Positions 1 through 9,283 of a stretch of DNA of 46,373 nt are shown piece by piece. The stretch is from positions 1 to 46,373 of the forward strand of contig JBBRCX010000029.1 of NCBI GenBank assembly GCA_038204465.1. The letters are read 5' to 3'. The DNA comes from JBBRCX01 sp038204465. GTDB taxonomy: Bacteria; Planctomycetota; Phycisphaerae; Tepidisphaerales; Tepidisphaeraceae. Position 1 is the first letter of the stretch, and each line of letters begins with the position of its first letter. The translations under genes and the position numbers were made by a program. The notes beneath the pieces were generated by a model, which had not been told where the DNA came from, ran no database searches, and saw only the letters and a program-made list of their open reading frames with translations.

Positions 1-233
1 TATAAAAAACGGTTTCGGTTTTCATCGCGGCGGGCGTGCAGCTAGAGTAGCGTCTATCTCATCACCGTCACAAGGCAGGCCGTACATCATGGGTTTTGGG
101 CTTGGACCGGCAGGACCGACCAACGGATCGGACTCTTGCCGAGGCGATGGCAGCTGAGCATTCCGGCCGTGGCGCCGGATCAGTCGAAGCGCACCTGGGG
201 TGCAGCGGATGCGGCAGGCGGAGGAGCATCAAC
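1..233. other. Leader region before the flotillin-like gene
   Basis: No gene that I can support lies in these bases. The only useful signal is a strong ribosome binding site, GGAGGAG at about 220-226, seven bases before the ATG at 234. Reading frames starting further upstream (about 96 and 200) give unrelated arginine- and histidine-rich sequence and are not taken as coding. Confidence 0.5.
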
Positions 234-2497
234 ATGTTCGCGGGGAACTTTCTTGCGATCGGGATGTCGTCTCTAACATCGTTGGGCGTACTGCCGCTGG
301 CGGACATCGAGCCGATGACGATTGCGGTGTGGGTCATCGTGCCCTTGCTGCTGTTGATGCTTGCCGGCAGCCTCGTCGGGCTTCGGTACATTCCCAACGA
401 TCGCGTGGGCGTTATCGAGAAGCTGTGGTCCGGCGCGGGTTCGGTGTGAAGCAAGGCCACATTCTGGCCTTCAATGGCGAGGCGGGGTACCAGGCGAACC
501 TGCTGCGCGGCGGCATGCACTTCCGATTCTGGCGCTGGCAGTACCGGATCCACCGCGTGCCGTTGATTACCGTGCCGCAGGGCAAGATTGGCTACGTCTA
601 TGCGCGCGACGGCGAGCCGCTGCAGCCGAGCCAGACGCTCGGCCGCGAAGTGCCCTGCAACAACTTCCAGGACGCGCCGGCCTTCCTCGGGAAATCAGGC
701 AAGGACCTGCTCACGGGCCAGCGCGGCCGCCAGCGGACGATCCTGCGCGAAGGCGTTTATGCGATCAACCTGGCGCTGTTCGTGGTGATCACCGAGGACC
801 ACGTCTATCACCTCGCGCAGGGCCGCGCTGAGATCGAGACAGTGATCGGGTGGCAGAAGGAGCTGCGCGAGCAGAACGGATTCAATCCGGTGGTGATCGG
901 CCAGGAAGTGTCGGCGATTGACCCGATTAATCCTGAGCGAAGCATGGCCGTCGACAGCATCGGCATCGTGACGATCCACGATGGCCCATCGCTGGCGCCG
1001 GGCGAGATTATCGCCCCGTCGGTCGGCAATGACGCCACCGACGCGGATTATCACAACAACTACCAGGACCCGGATTCGTTTCTCCGGGCGGGCGGCCGAC
1101 GCGGGCGGCAATATGTGCCGCTCACCGACGGCACGTATTTCATCAACCGCTGGTTCGCCAGCATCGAGATCACTCCCAAGACGGTGGTGCCGATCGGCTA
1201 CGTCGGCGTGGTGATCAGTTACTACGGACCGATCGGCAAGGACCTGTCGGGCGACGCCTTCAGGCACGGCGAGCGTGTCGCGCGCGGGGAGCGCGGCGTC
1301 TGGGAGAAGCCGCTGGGCCCGGGAAAGTACCCGTTCAACACCTACGCGGGGCAGGTGATCCTTGTGCCGACGACGAACTTCGTTCTGCACTGGGTGACCG
1401 GCCGCAGCGAAACGCATCGCTACGACGAAAGCCTTAAATCGATCGACCTGGTGACGAAAGACGCATACGAGCCGATGCTGCCGTTGAGCGTGGTGGTGCA
1501 CATCGACTACATGAAAGCGCCCAGCGTGATCCAGCGTTTCGGCGACGTGAAGAAGCTCATCACGCAGACGCTGGACCCAATGCTGAGCGCCTACTTCCGA
1601 GACATCGCGCACAAGCGCACGATGCTGGAGCTGTTGCAGCACCGCGACGAGATCCAGTTGGAGTCGCGCTCCGAGTTGCAGCGCAAATTCCGCGAGTTCG
1701 ATATCGAGTGCGTCGACGTCTTGATCGGCAAGCCCGGCACCGCCGAAGCGGGCGGCAAGATCGAAACGCTGCTGGAGCAATTGCGTCAGCGGCAGCTTTC
1801 GATCGAGCAGATCGAGACATTCACCCGCCAGCGTGCCGCGGCTGAGGAGCAGAAGAAGCTGAATGAGGCGCAGGCGCTGGCCGCGAAGCAGACGGAGTTG
1901 ACCGCGTCGCACGTGCAGGTGCGGATCGCGGAGAACGCCGGCGATGCCGATCTGGCGCGTGCGCGCAAACAGGCGCAGCAGGCGGTCGTGATGGCCGAAG
2001 CGGAACTGGAGAAGTCGCGCCGCCAGGCGGAGCAGATGGTCGTGATGGCGCAGGCCGAGAGCCAGCAGCGCGTTCTGGCGGGCAAAGGCGAAAGCCAGCG
2101 CATCCTGCAGATTGGACTGTCGGAGTCGTCCGTGCTCATGCGGAAGATCGGCTCCTTTGGCGACCCGCGGCTGTACGCGCTGGCACAGGTGGCCGAGCAC
2201 CTGAGCAAGAGCAGCCAGCCGCTCGTGCCCGAGCGGGTGTTCGTAACCGGCGGCGGGGCCGGAACGGACGGGGCTTCCAGCAGCCAGGGAATGCTCGGCG
2301 TTTTGATCAACCTGCTGGTCGCGGAGAAGAGCAACTTCCAGTCCAACGAGAACGCTGAGCTCTCGAGCATGAAGGAGTTCTCCGATCGTCTCACCCGCCA
2401 GGCGATGCAGACGATGGAGGAGGGTCCTGGCGTGGCGGTGGCCGGCACCGATCAGCTATCGCGCGCGGCGCCCGCGACACCGGGGAACGGCAACTAG
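234..2497 (+). pseudogene. Flotillin-like SPFH/band 7 membrane protein, frameshifted near its N terminus
   Basis: SPFH proteins assemble as oligomers on the inner face of the membrane and organise membrane domains. The ATG at 234 has an ideal GGAGGAG site. The first 71 codons give a short N terminus, one membrane helix (VWVIVPLLLLMLAGSLVGL) and the family sequence IPNDRVGVIEKLWSGAGSV, then a TGA at 447. The family sequence resumes at once in another frame (VKQGHILAFNGEAGYQ, RGGMHFRFW, VPQGKIGYVYARDGEPL) and runs to 2497. Removing two bases from the GTGTG at 444-448 restores one frame of about 753 codons. The middle holds the SPFH domain and the C-terminal third is a long Ala/Glu/Gln-rich coiled coil. 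It is a recent frameshift or a base-calling error. The rest of the gene is undamaged, which favours an error or a very young mutation. No slippery heptamer is present, so programmed frameshifting is unlikely. Confidence 0.8.
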
Positions 2498-2518
2498 CGA
2501 ACAAAGGGGCGTCATACG

Positions 2519-2556
2519 AGCCGGGTCCGACGAAGACTGTCGGACCCGGCTTTTTT
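2519..2556 (+). terminator. Rho-independent terminator after the flotillin-like gene
   Basis: A perfect 12-bp stem (GCCGGGTCCGAC, 2520-2531, pairing with 2539-2550) has a 7-base loop and is followed directly by six T. It sits 22 bases after the stop at 2497 and separates this gene from sucD. Confidence 0.95.
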
Positions 2557-2688
2557 GCGCTGATCGCGCCGCGCTTTTCGAACCGCACTTTCGATCGGAT
2601 CGCAGAGAACGGACGCGCTTGCATTCAGCGGAATCCGTTCATCGATGCTTGCTTGCCGCGCTTCGGCTGGGCCTTTAGGCTGCTGCTC

Positions 2689-3594
<906 letters not shown>

Positions 3595-3596
3595 AA

Positions 3597-3629
3597 CGGA
3601 GGGCAGCATTGCTGACAACTCCGGCTTTT
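3597..3629 (+). terminator. Probable terminator after sucD
   Basis: CGGAG (3597-3601) pairs with CTCCG (3619-3623), enclosing a smaller CAGC/GCTG hairpin, and is followed by GCTTTTA. It lies immediately after the sucD stop and at the end of the convergent gene, so it may serve both. The T-tract is short. Confidence 0.45.
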
Positions 3630-4524
3630 ACATTTCAGTTTCGCTGCACGGGGGCAGCTCAGACCAGATTTGGTAGCGCGATTCGGCGAAGGGTCCGTCG
3701 AAGGCGACCGCACGGAGTTGGACGCTCCACTCGCCATCCCTGGGGATCGTGATCGAGCGTGTCCAGGTTGGATTGTACATCGCCATGCCATAGTCGCGGA
3801 TGAACCACGGGCCTCGGATGCCCGGCACCGGGACGCGGAGCAGGATCCCGATGCGATTGAGCGAGGCCGGGCCGCTCTCGTACGCGACGAAGTCCGATTC
3901 GAAGTTCTGAAGAATCGAGGCGTCGCCGCGGCGGCCCGCATCGGCGTGGACAATTCCTCCGAGCGGCGGGAGCAGTCGCGGCTCTACGCGGGCGCCAACG
4001 CAGCCATACTTCGTCTGCGGAAATTCCACTGGGCCGTATCGAGCAATCTTACGGCTGGTGACGTCGCAGACGGTGGCGTCAGCGGAGGTGAAAAGGTCCA
4101 CCGTTCGCACCTCATCCAGCAGCGGTTGCTCATCCGGATCGCGCCACACACTGCGCAGCGTGAAGCGGACGCCGTTCGCGTGCGGCTCGGCTGAGGGCTG
4201 ATCCAGCGCGTCCATGCGGCCGACGTCAACGTACAGCGGGTCATCCGGCATACGACGCGGCGGCGCCACCCAGAAGTTCCCTGTCCGCCCATTCATCCTG
4301 ACGGGATGCTGGCCGACGAAGATCCCGTTGTGAAACGGGTGATCGAAGGCGAACTCCTGGACCACGGTGAGCCCGGCGGGCGTGTAGAGCGGGAAGACCC
4401 AGGAGCGGTAGTAATTGCCCCCGAAGGCGCCCAGGAACCGGCCCGTCTCCGTGTCGACGACCATCTGGGTCATCGGATTGTTCGCACCGGGGCAGTTCAC
4501 CCGGACCTGATAGCGGCCATCCAT
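3628..4524 (-). CDS. DUF6807 (PmoA-like) family protein
   Basis: The 298-residue protein resembles the DUF6807 family, often annotated PmoA-like in planctomycete genomes. The family has no firm biochemical role and usually sits near sugar or glycan catabolism genes. Recognisable features are a short N-terminal strand region, then FDHPFHNGIFVGQHPVRMNG (the His-rich HP.H.G motif of the family), VWRDPDEQPLLDEVRTVDLF, and a C-terminal PWFIRDYGMAMYNPTW segment. The ATG at 4524 has an AAGGAG site at 4534-4539 and starts 3 bases after the stop of the broken beta-propeller gene, so the two were probably one transcription unit. No signal peptide is visible. The family call is by motif recognition only. 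The alternative is a related beta-sandwich carbohydrate-active protein. Confidence 0.6.
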   Translation of the reverse strand: MDGRYQVRVNCPGANNPMTQMVVDTETGRFLGAFGGNYYRSWVFPLYTPAGLTVVQEFAFDHPFHNGIFVGQHPVRMNGRTGNFWVAPPRRMPDDPLYVDVGRMDALDQPSAEPHANGVRFTLRSVWRDPDEQPLLDEVRTVDLFTSADATVCDVTSRKIARYGPVEFPQTKYGCVGARVEPRLLPPLGGIVHADAGRRGDASILQNFESDFVAYESGPASLNRIGILLRVPVPGIRGPWFIRDYGMAMYNPTWTRSITIPRDGEWSVQLRAVAFDGPFAESRYQIWSELPPCSETEM

Positions 4525-4527
4525 GTA

Positions 4528-4929
4528 TCAAGGCTCCTTCCGCGTGGAGAGGTCCGCCAGGTATAGCTGAGGCAGGAGGGTGCCATAGTCGGTGCCGAAG
4601 ATGACGTAGCGCCCATCGGGCGACCAGTTGGGGTTCGGATGGAGGAACTCGCTCTTCACTGGATTGCCTTTCGTATCGGTCAGCGCGCCCCAGGTGCAGC
4701 GGCACAGAGGCAGCAGTTGGTCGCGTCTTGTGGTCGGGTCCGGCCGCGTAAAAGTTGACGCTGCGCTCGCGCTGTTGCAGAAAAAGCAAATACCTGCCAT
4801 CGGCCGTCCAGCTTCGTCGGGTAAAATAGAGCGGGCCCGCTGGTTCCGGGCCGTCCGTCAGCTGATGAATCAAGACCCCGGTCGCCGGATCGCTAAAGGA
4901 GCGGACCGGGTATGGGACCGTAGGATTCA
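4528..4929 (-). pseudogene. Broken beta-propeller gene, oligogalacturonate-lyase-like fragment
   Basis: Two reading frames together encode a short propeller-like protein. The first part reads DPATGVLIHQLTDGPEPAG, then TRRSWTADGRYLLFLQQRE. The second part, after a frame change near 4720-4750, reads GNPVKSEFLHPNPNWSPDGRYVIFGTDYG and ends LYLADLSTRKEP at 4528. The blades and the HP.P.WSPDGRYVIF motif resemble periplasmic TolB/oligogalacturonate-lyase-type propellers. Such proteins are about 400 residues, and this one would be about 130, so it is both frameshifted and internally deleted. No good start is left: the longer frame reaching 5056 runs antisense through the 80-residue gene at 4992-5234, and its lipoprotein-like N terminus is therefore suspect. 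It precedes the DUF6807 gene on the same strand. Confidence 0.55.
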
Positions 4930-4991
4930 CTGAGGGTTGAGTGTATAGCCTCGTGGCATTGGGGGTACAACCAGCGCATGAAAGGAGAGCG

Positions 4992-5234
4992 ATGCCTTCC
5001 ACCGACGATGAGATGAAAAAAGCCCTCAAGGCGTTCAAGAAGCGTCTGAAACTCACCCGGCTGGATGAGGAGTCGAAGCTGGGGCACGGACCGATGAGCA
5101 GCGGGGGCAGAGAGAAAGTAATGTCGATTCAGCCACCTACCGGCTTCGGGCGCGAGATCTGGGAGGAGCTGGCGGAGAAGGGATTCCTGAAACGCGATGG
5201 GGTTGGATTCTACGAGCTGGTTGAGGGGAGATAG
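4992..5234 (+). CDS. Small conserved hypothetical protein (80 aa)
   Basis: An AAAGGAGA site at 4981-4988 precedes the ATG. The first half is a basic amphipathic helix (MKKALKAFKKRLKLTRLDEESK). After a glycine-rich link (LGHGPMSSGG) comes a short segment, PPTGFGREIWEELAEKGFLKRDGVGFYELVEG, that looks like a winged-helix-type recognition helix and wing. I recall similar small proteins in planctomycete genomes but know no function for them. A nucleic-acid-binding role is possible from charge and fold impression only. It diverges from the broken propeller gene, and a hairpin follows it. Confidence 0.7.
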   Translation: MPSTDDEMKKALKAFKKRLKLTRLDEESKLGHGPMSSGGREKVMSIQPPTGFGREIWEELAEKGFLKRDGVGFYELVEGR

Positions 5235-5260
5235 CAATTAATCTGTGTCTCGAGGTGTCC

Positions 5261-5286
5261 CGGAGCGGCGCTTCGCCGAGGCTCCG
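5261..5286 (+). other. GC-rich hairpin between genes
   Basis: CGGAGC (5261-5266) pairs with GCTCCG (5281-5286), with a nested GCG/CGC pairing in between. There is no T-tract, so it is not a convincing intrinsic terminator. It lies between the 80-residue gene and the GH20-like gene. Confidence 0.35.
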
Positions 5287-5313
5287 CGTGATCACCATCG
5301 CCGACAATGTTGA

Positions 5314-6858
5314 ATGACTATGAAGATCTTGATGTATGACTTCGCCCGAGCCCAGGGCTTTGTCGAGAGCTACTGGCGGCGACTGTTGTCCGACGTGCGC
5401 GTCGTCGGCTACACCGACTTCGCCGTCTACATCGAAACCGGCATCCATCTGCCGAGCCTTCCGCTGCACCGCCCGTTTGGCGGAATGACCTACGAGCAGG
5501 CGCTGACGATCAAGAAGCTTGCAGGTGACGCGGGCCTGCATCTGCACTGGTTTTCCAACACGCTTGGCCACTGCGGCAAGCTGCTGGCGAACGACCATTA
5601 TCGCCACCTTGCGGAGACTCCGGACATCCTGTTCCAGCTTTGCCCTTCGCATCCGGAGACGCGCCCGCTACTGCGCGAAATCATTCAGGGGCTGGCCAAG
5701 CTGGACGACAGCGACTGGCTGCACGTCGGCCTTGATGAGGCGTGGCATTTGAATTTCTGCCCGCGCTGCAAGGCGCGCGGGTTGAGTAAGCCTGAACTGT
5801 ATCTCGATCACCTGGACTGGGTCACATCGACCTGCAAGGAATTTGGAAAGCGTCCGGCGATCTGGGGCGACATGCTTCTGACCCATCCCGAAATCATCGG
5901 GAAGGTCGATAGAGAAGTGCTGATCTTCGACTGGCAGTACAACAAGGGTTCGGCGGCAACGATCAAGCGGTTTCGTGAAGCCGGGCTCGACGTCGTCGCC
6001 TCGGTCTCGACGAACGACTACGGCGCCGCGTTCTATCCATTTAATGCAATCGAACAGGATATTGCGCCGTTCGTCACCGCCGCTCGGCAAACCGGCTGCC
6101 GCGGCATCTGCCAGTGCGTGTGGGAGATGTTCAACGGGACGCTCTTTGACAACGGCTGGGACCGCGTTGCCGCTGCCCCCGCGATTTACGACGGCAAGCC
6201 CTTTTCGACCGCTCGCTTTGCCGAAGAGTTTTACGGATCGGCGAAGTCTGACGCGCAGGTGCTGAGTGAGTTTCTCGATCAGAAGTCGCTGGCGGCCATC
6301 GACGAGAGCCTGCCGATCCGCACGTTGCGGATGGAAGTACTCGGGCACGATTCGGCGTGGACCATTTACTACAAATACTTCCACCAGCTTTACGGCACGC
6401 CGCTGAATCTGGAGAAGTTTGCGCATCTAGGCGCTCGCGTCGAAGCAGCGCGGCGGCTCGTGCCCGGGATTCAACGGGCGGCGACGAAGCGAACCGCTCA
6501 CCTGCAGTTCCTCGGGGTGCCGCTCGACATTCACAAGATGATCTGCGACCGGCTCACGCTGTGCCGGCAGCTCCGCGAGACAAACATCGCGCTGTGTCCG
6601 CACCGACTGGCGAATGAGGAAGGCACGCGCCGGCTCGCGTCGCTGCACGAACAGGCCGAGGCGCATATCAAGTTCTGCACAGAGTTGGCGGAATTGCTCG
6701 AGAAAGCGGTGGGCGAAGTCGGCGCTCCGGCGAGCGACGCCGCAAACCTTCGCAAGCAAATCGCGAACCTGAAAGAAGTCACCGGCTACATTCGCCATCA
6801 TCGTGACACTTATGCGCGGGGGGAACTTGTGCCGGGTCACGAGTTGTGGTTTGTGTGA
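5314..6858 (+). CDS. GH20-like beta-N-acetylhexosaminidase-family TIM-barrel protein
   Basis: The 514-residue protein has the barrel features of glycoside hydrolase family 20, which removes terminal N-acetylhexosamine through substrate-assisted catalysis. The key motif is WLHVGLDEAWHL at residues 135-146, matching the family H.G.DE signature with the Asp141-Glu142 pair. Further along are NFCPRCKARG with a CxxC pair, RPAIWGDMLLTHPE and DWQYNKG, typical of later barrel strands. The C-terminal 170 residues are helical. No signal peptide is seen, so it would act in the cytoplasm, unlike most exported GH20 enzymes, and the N-terminal GH20 alpha/beta domain is missing. The start (ATG at 5314, or ATG at 5320) has only a weak binding site. 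Exact substrate is unknown. Confidence 0.7.
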   Translation: MTMKILMYDFARAQGFVESYWRRLLSDVRVVGYTDFAVYIETGIHLPSLPLHRPFGGMTYEQALTIKKLAGDAGLHLHWFSNTLGHCGKLLANDHYRHLAETPDILFQLCPSHPETRPLLREIIQGLAKLDDSDWLHVGLDEAWHLNFCPRCKARGLSKPELYLDHLDWVTSTCKEFGKRPAIWGDMLLTHPEIIGKVDREVLIFDWQYNKGSAATIKRFREAGLDVVASVSTNDYGAAFYPFNAIEQDIAPFVTAARQTGCRGICQCVWEMFNGTLFDNGWDRVAAAPAIYDGKPFSTARFAEEFYGSAKSDAQVLSEFLDQKSLAAIDESLPIRTLRMEVLGHDSAWTIYYKYFHQLYGTPLNLEKFAHLGARVEAARRLVPGIQRAATKRTAHLQFLGVPLDIHKMICDRLTLCRQLRETNIALCPHRLANEEGTRRLASLHEQAEAHIKFCTELAELLEKAVGEVGAPASDAANLRKQIANLKEVTGYIRHHRDTYARGELVPGHELWFV

Positions 6859-6875
6859 TGCCCGCTGACGAAAAA

Positions 6876-6904
6876 GCGGGCGGGTTTGAAACCCGCGCCT
6901 ACAA
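6876..6904 (+). repeat. REP-like palindrome, copy 1
   Basis: GCGGGTTTGAAACCCGC (6880-6896) is a perfect palindrome apart from the central base and is followed by GCCTACA. A second copy with the same tail lies at 10561-10586. It begins 17 bases after the hexosaminidase-like stop. Palindromes of this kind are typical substrates of REP-associated tyrosine transposases, and a remnant of one lies 0.6 kb away. Confidence 0.75.
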
Positions 6905-7457
6905 ATCGTTGTCGATCTCCGGGGTGGGCCCCTGGTGGACTGCCTTTGGGTTGATCCTTTTTGGGTGTGGCCAAGTGACGACGATGACTTCATCGCCGCT
7001 CTTGCGCTCATCGGACGGCAACAGGCTTTTACAGAGGAGCGGCCGTTGCGTCGTTGGCCTGTCCGCTTCTTCCCGCTCAGCGTGGCCGGGCGCGTCAGTC
7101 TGGGACAACCTGGCGCAGGACAAATTCCCGGTCATCGTTGGTGGTTTTGGGAACGGCGACCGCGCGACGGAGCAGCACTCGGCTGATCGTGCGAAGCGCC
7201 GCGAGGCCGAAGCATCGCCAGCACGTCCGAAACCCATCCTGCCCCCATCAGGCATCCACCCCACCGCTGCCGCGACTCCGGCGCAATGCCGAACAACCGC
7301 CAGCACTTCACCACCGCCTCCCAGCGCAACCCGGCCCTCGCCACGTCCTGTCCATCTTTGCACCAGCAATCAGCTTGAAATTGACCGAACAACCCCGAAC
7401 ACTTCCCAATCGCCGCGTCGGGCGCTCCATTAGCGGTGGGCCGCCTTGGTGGGGAAA
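6905..7457. other. Gene-free stretch between REP-like repeat and transposase remnant
   Basis: I see no supported gene. Several frames are open on both strands, but their products are proline-, arginine- or serine-rich and look like shadows of GC-rich sequence. Some of it may be decayed transposase sequence, but I cannot align it to a known domain by eye. Confidence 0.4.
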
Positions 7458-7619
7458 TTAGGTGGCGGAGTTGCCGAAGGTGATCCTCAGCGTATCGGCG
7501 ATGGCTTGGAGGAACGAGGCGAAATCGGCGGGCCGCTTGAAGAGGTCCTTGCCCCCGACGCCGCGGTTCAGGACATGGTAGATCAGACCGCCAGGGGCGA
7601 CGCGGGCGACACGCGGCAT
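7458..7619 (-). pseudogene. Truncated REP-associated tyrosine transposase (RAYT, Y1_Tnp/IS200-like)
   Basis: Starting at MPRVARV (7619), the product continues APGGLIYHVLNRGVGGKDLF and RPADFASFLQAIADTL. This matches the invariant N terminus of RAYT single-strand transposases (MPR.PR..PGG..YHV.NRG...). Full-length RAYTs have 200-250 residues and carry a HUH motif and a catalytic Tyr. This one stops after 53 codons, before the HUH motif, so it cannot be active. Upstream on the same strand lie compound tandem repeats with GGGACAGG/GGGACGGG, and REP-like palindromes occur on both sides of the locus. Confidence 0.75.
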
Positions 7620-7660
7620 CGTCGTAAAGTACGACGGGCATCGAACGCCGTCAAGAATTG

Positions 7661-7720
7661 GACCCGTCCCGTTTGCTGAGTTCCGTCCCGTTTGCTGAGT
7701 TCGTCCCGTTTGCTGAGTTC
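7661..7720 (+). repeat. Tandem repeat A, three units of about 19 bp
   Basis: Three consecutive units of CCGTCCCGTTTGCTGAGTT occupy 7664-7720 with one-base length differences. On the minus strand the unit reads AACTCAGCAAACGGGACGG, so each unit carries a GGGACGG core. It directly precedes the transposase remnant in that gene's direction. Confidence 0.9.
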
Positions 7721-7742
7721 CAGAGGGTCGAGACAGAGCAGA

Positions 7743-7796
7743 CCTGTCCCATTTTTTCGTCCTGTCCCATTTTTTCGTCCCGTTCAATTTTTTCGT
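7743..7796 (+). repeat. Tandem repeat B, three units of 18 bp
   Basis: Units of CCTGTCCCATTTTTTCGT at 7743-7760 and 7761-7778 are identical. A third, diverged unit (CCCGTTCAATTTTTTCGT) follows. On the minus strand they read ACGAAAAAATGGGACAGG, again with a GGGACAGG core. Confidence 0.9.
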
Positions 7797-7811
7797 CGCC
7801 CGAAAATTGGA

Positions 7812-7849
7812 CCCGTCCCGGTCCCACTACCCCGTCCCGGTCCCACTAC
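7812..7849 (+). repeat. Tandem repeat C, two identical 19-bp units
   Basis: CCCGTCCCGGTCCCACTAC is repeated exactly at 7812-7830 and 7831-7849. It shares the CCCGTCCC core with repeat A and completes a compound array of three different units within 190 bp. Confidence 0.9.
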
Positions 7850-8153
7850 CCCGCGCATCCTGCGGGTACAGTTGTAGATGACCGTAATGGGCGTTGCAAT
7901 CGGCTCTTGCCCGGTTCACGTCCACATCCCACCGGTGCAGTTCAGCTCTGCTCGAACCAGCAACTGTTCCGCCATGCCGCGCGAGCTCGAAGCTCAAGTG
8001 GGGCGGATTCCATTCCATATTCTGAAGGCTGCGCGCGCACTTCACGCAAAAAACCTGCCGCGACGGGCGGCTGCAAAGGGTGTGCGCCCAGGGCATAGCG
8101 CGATCTGGACGCCTCCTTTCGACGTTCCTCTCAAAGATTCTTTCGGATTTACG

Positions 8154-8176
8154 TTGACAACGCACTTATGTGCGTT
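8154..8176 (+). promoter_or_regulatory. Possible promoter element with 7-bp palindrome upstream of the PEP-CTERM gene
   Basis: TTGACA at 8154-8159 overlaps a perfect inverted repeat AACGCAC-ttat-GTGCGTT (8159-8176), a typical layout for a promoter with an overlapping operator. No convincing -10 box stands at the right spacing, so the promoter reading is weak. The palindrome itself is clear. Confidence 0.35.
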
Positions 8177-8279
8177 AGCTTTGGGCTACATTTCGTTTTG
8201 TACTTGCTGGCAGCGCGGTGTTTGGGTGCCGTCAGGTGTGTTATGGTTCGGGCAAATGGACTGGGACGGGAGGCCTATA

Positions 8280-8969
8280 ATGCGGGTGCAATCTCTGAAA
8301 ACGTGTCTTTTGGCGCTCTGTTTTGGTTCCGCGTTGCTCTGCGGTGCCGCCGCGCACGCGGCGATTGTTACCACTGACCTGAACGATCCGGCGGCGCCGA
8401 GAGACACTGGCTGGAGGATTCGCTACGACAATACGCAGGTCTCAAATGTGACCTTCACCGGCATCGCCGGGACCGGCAACAAACAAGGGACCCTGCAGAT
8501 AGACAAGACCTTCAACAACCTGAATCCCATCTCCATCAGCTTCGAGGAAATCAACCCCGCGGCCGCAGACGCATTCGGCTTGCGGATCACATTGAACGAG
8601 AACATAACAAATAATTCGGGCTCTGATTGGGGCGACTTCCACATGAATCTCGTGGACAACAACCCGGTTTCAACGCACGACGCCGATGGGTTTCACCCTG
8701 GCTATGCCCATTTCCATAGTGACCCGTTTGTGAACCCGCCGTTCAACGTGGTCGGCGGGGGCGGTTCGAAGAGTTTCATAGATTTCGCCAGCGGAACCTT
8801 TGCGAACAATAGTACTCGGACATGGACGGGGTTCGGCATCCACCAGTTTGAAGACCTGAACAAGCAGAGGAACTTTACTCTGGTTGAAACGCCTTCCGTT
8901 CCGGAGCCAACGTTTGTCGGACTTGCCGTGTTCGCTATGTTGCCTCTACTCCGCAAAAGGGGACATTAA
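8280..8969 (+). CDS. PEP-CTERM sorting domain exported protein (229 aa)
   Basis: The product begins with a signal peptide (MRVQSLKTCLLALCFGSALLCGAAAHA, cleavage near residue 27). It ends with VPEPTFVGLAVFAMLPLLRKRG, the PEP motif, hydrophobic helix and basic tail recognised by exosortase/archaeosortase-type sorting enzymes. The body is rich in Asn, Thr, Gly and Phe and looks like an all-beta extracellular domain of unknown function. The ATG at 8280 is chosen because GGGAGG lies six bases upstream and the signal peptide starts here, although the frame stays open to 7878. The exosortase gene is not in this window. Such proteins are usually anchored, processed and sometimes glycosylated in exopolysaccharide-forming bacteria. 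Confidence 0.85.
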   Translation: MRVQSLKTCLLALCFGSALLCGAAAHAAIVTTDLNDPAAPRDTGWRIRYDNTQVSNVTFTGIAGTGNKQGTLQIDKTFNNLNPISISFEEINPAAADAFGLRITLNENITNNSGSDWGDFHMNLVDNNPVSTHDADGFHPGYAHFHSDPFVNPPFNVVGGGGSKSFIDFASGTFANNSTRTWTGFGIHQFEDLNKQRNFTLVETPSVPEPTFVGLAVFAMLPLLRKRGH

Positions 8970-9283
8970 ACGCGGAAGCAGCCAATCCTGTTCGGCACGC
9001 GGTTGGTGATTGCACATTCTTGCGCCATTGCTGGGGGCTCGTGCGGCGCATGATCTGACGGAAGATTAAGGCTGCAGAACGGTGACATCGTTTTAGTTTT
9101 GCCCACCCCCAATTACTGGTTACTGTACCGCCAGCGCGTTCGCGACGGACCAGCAGACTTTGGAAAAGGAGATGAAGCAAGCGGGCGATGTTCGCCCGGG
9201 TGCGCGCGGCGGAAGTGGGGTCGCGACGCTCGTGCTGCCACGGAAAGTCGCTGAAGCGATGGCAGAGCCGTGCCGAAAGTTGC
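8970..9283. other. Intergenic region with a possible short gene remnant
   Basis: A plus-strand frame at about 9130-9290 encodes TDQQTLEKEMKQAGDVRPG, then GVATLVLPRKVAEAMAEP and a stop. It looks protein-like in composition but has no clear start and no family that I recognise, so it is noted and not called as a gene. No terminator is evident after the PEP-CTERM gene. Confidence 0.3.

Noticed and set aside
444..449. Programmed frameshift in the flotillin-like gene
   Set aside because: No slippery heptamer or poly-A/T run. A two-base duplication explains it better.
4930..5056. Lipoprotein-like N terminus (LLSCAGC) for the propeller gene
   Set aside because: It is the antisense of the Lys-rich N terminus of the 80-residue gene, which has a good binding site. 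Phe/Leu-rich shadow sequence is expected there.
6846..7433. Open frames on both strands between the hexosaminidase-like gene and the transposase remnant
   Set aside because: Low-complexity Pro/Arg/Ser products without family features. The first overlaps a REP-like palindrome.
7661..7849. CRISPR array
   Set aside because: The repeats are contiguous with no spacers, and there are three different units. No cas genes are present.
7878..8279. Longer N terminus of the PEP-CTERM gene
   Set aside because: The signal peptide and GGGAGG binding site both place the start at 8280. The extension has no features.
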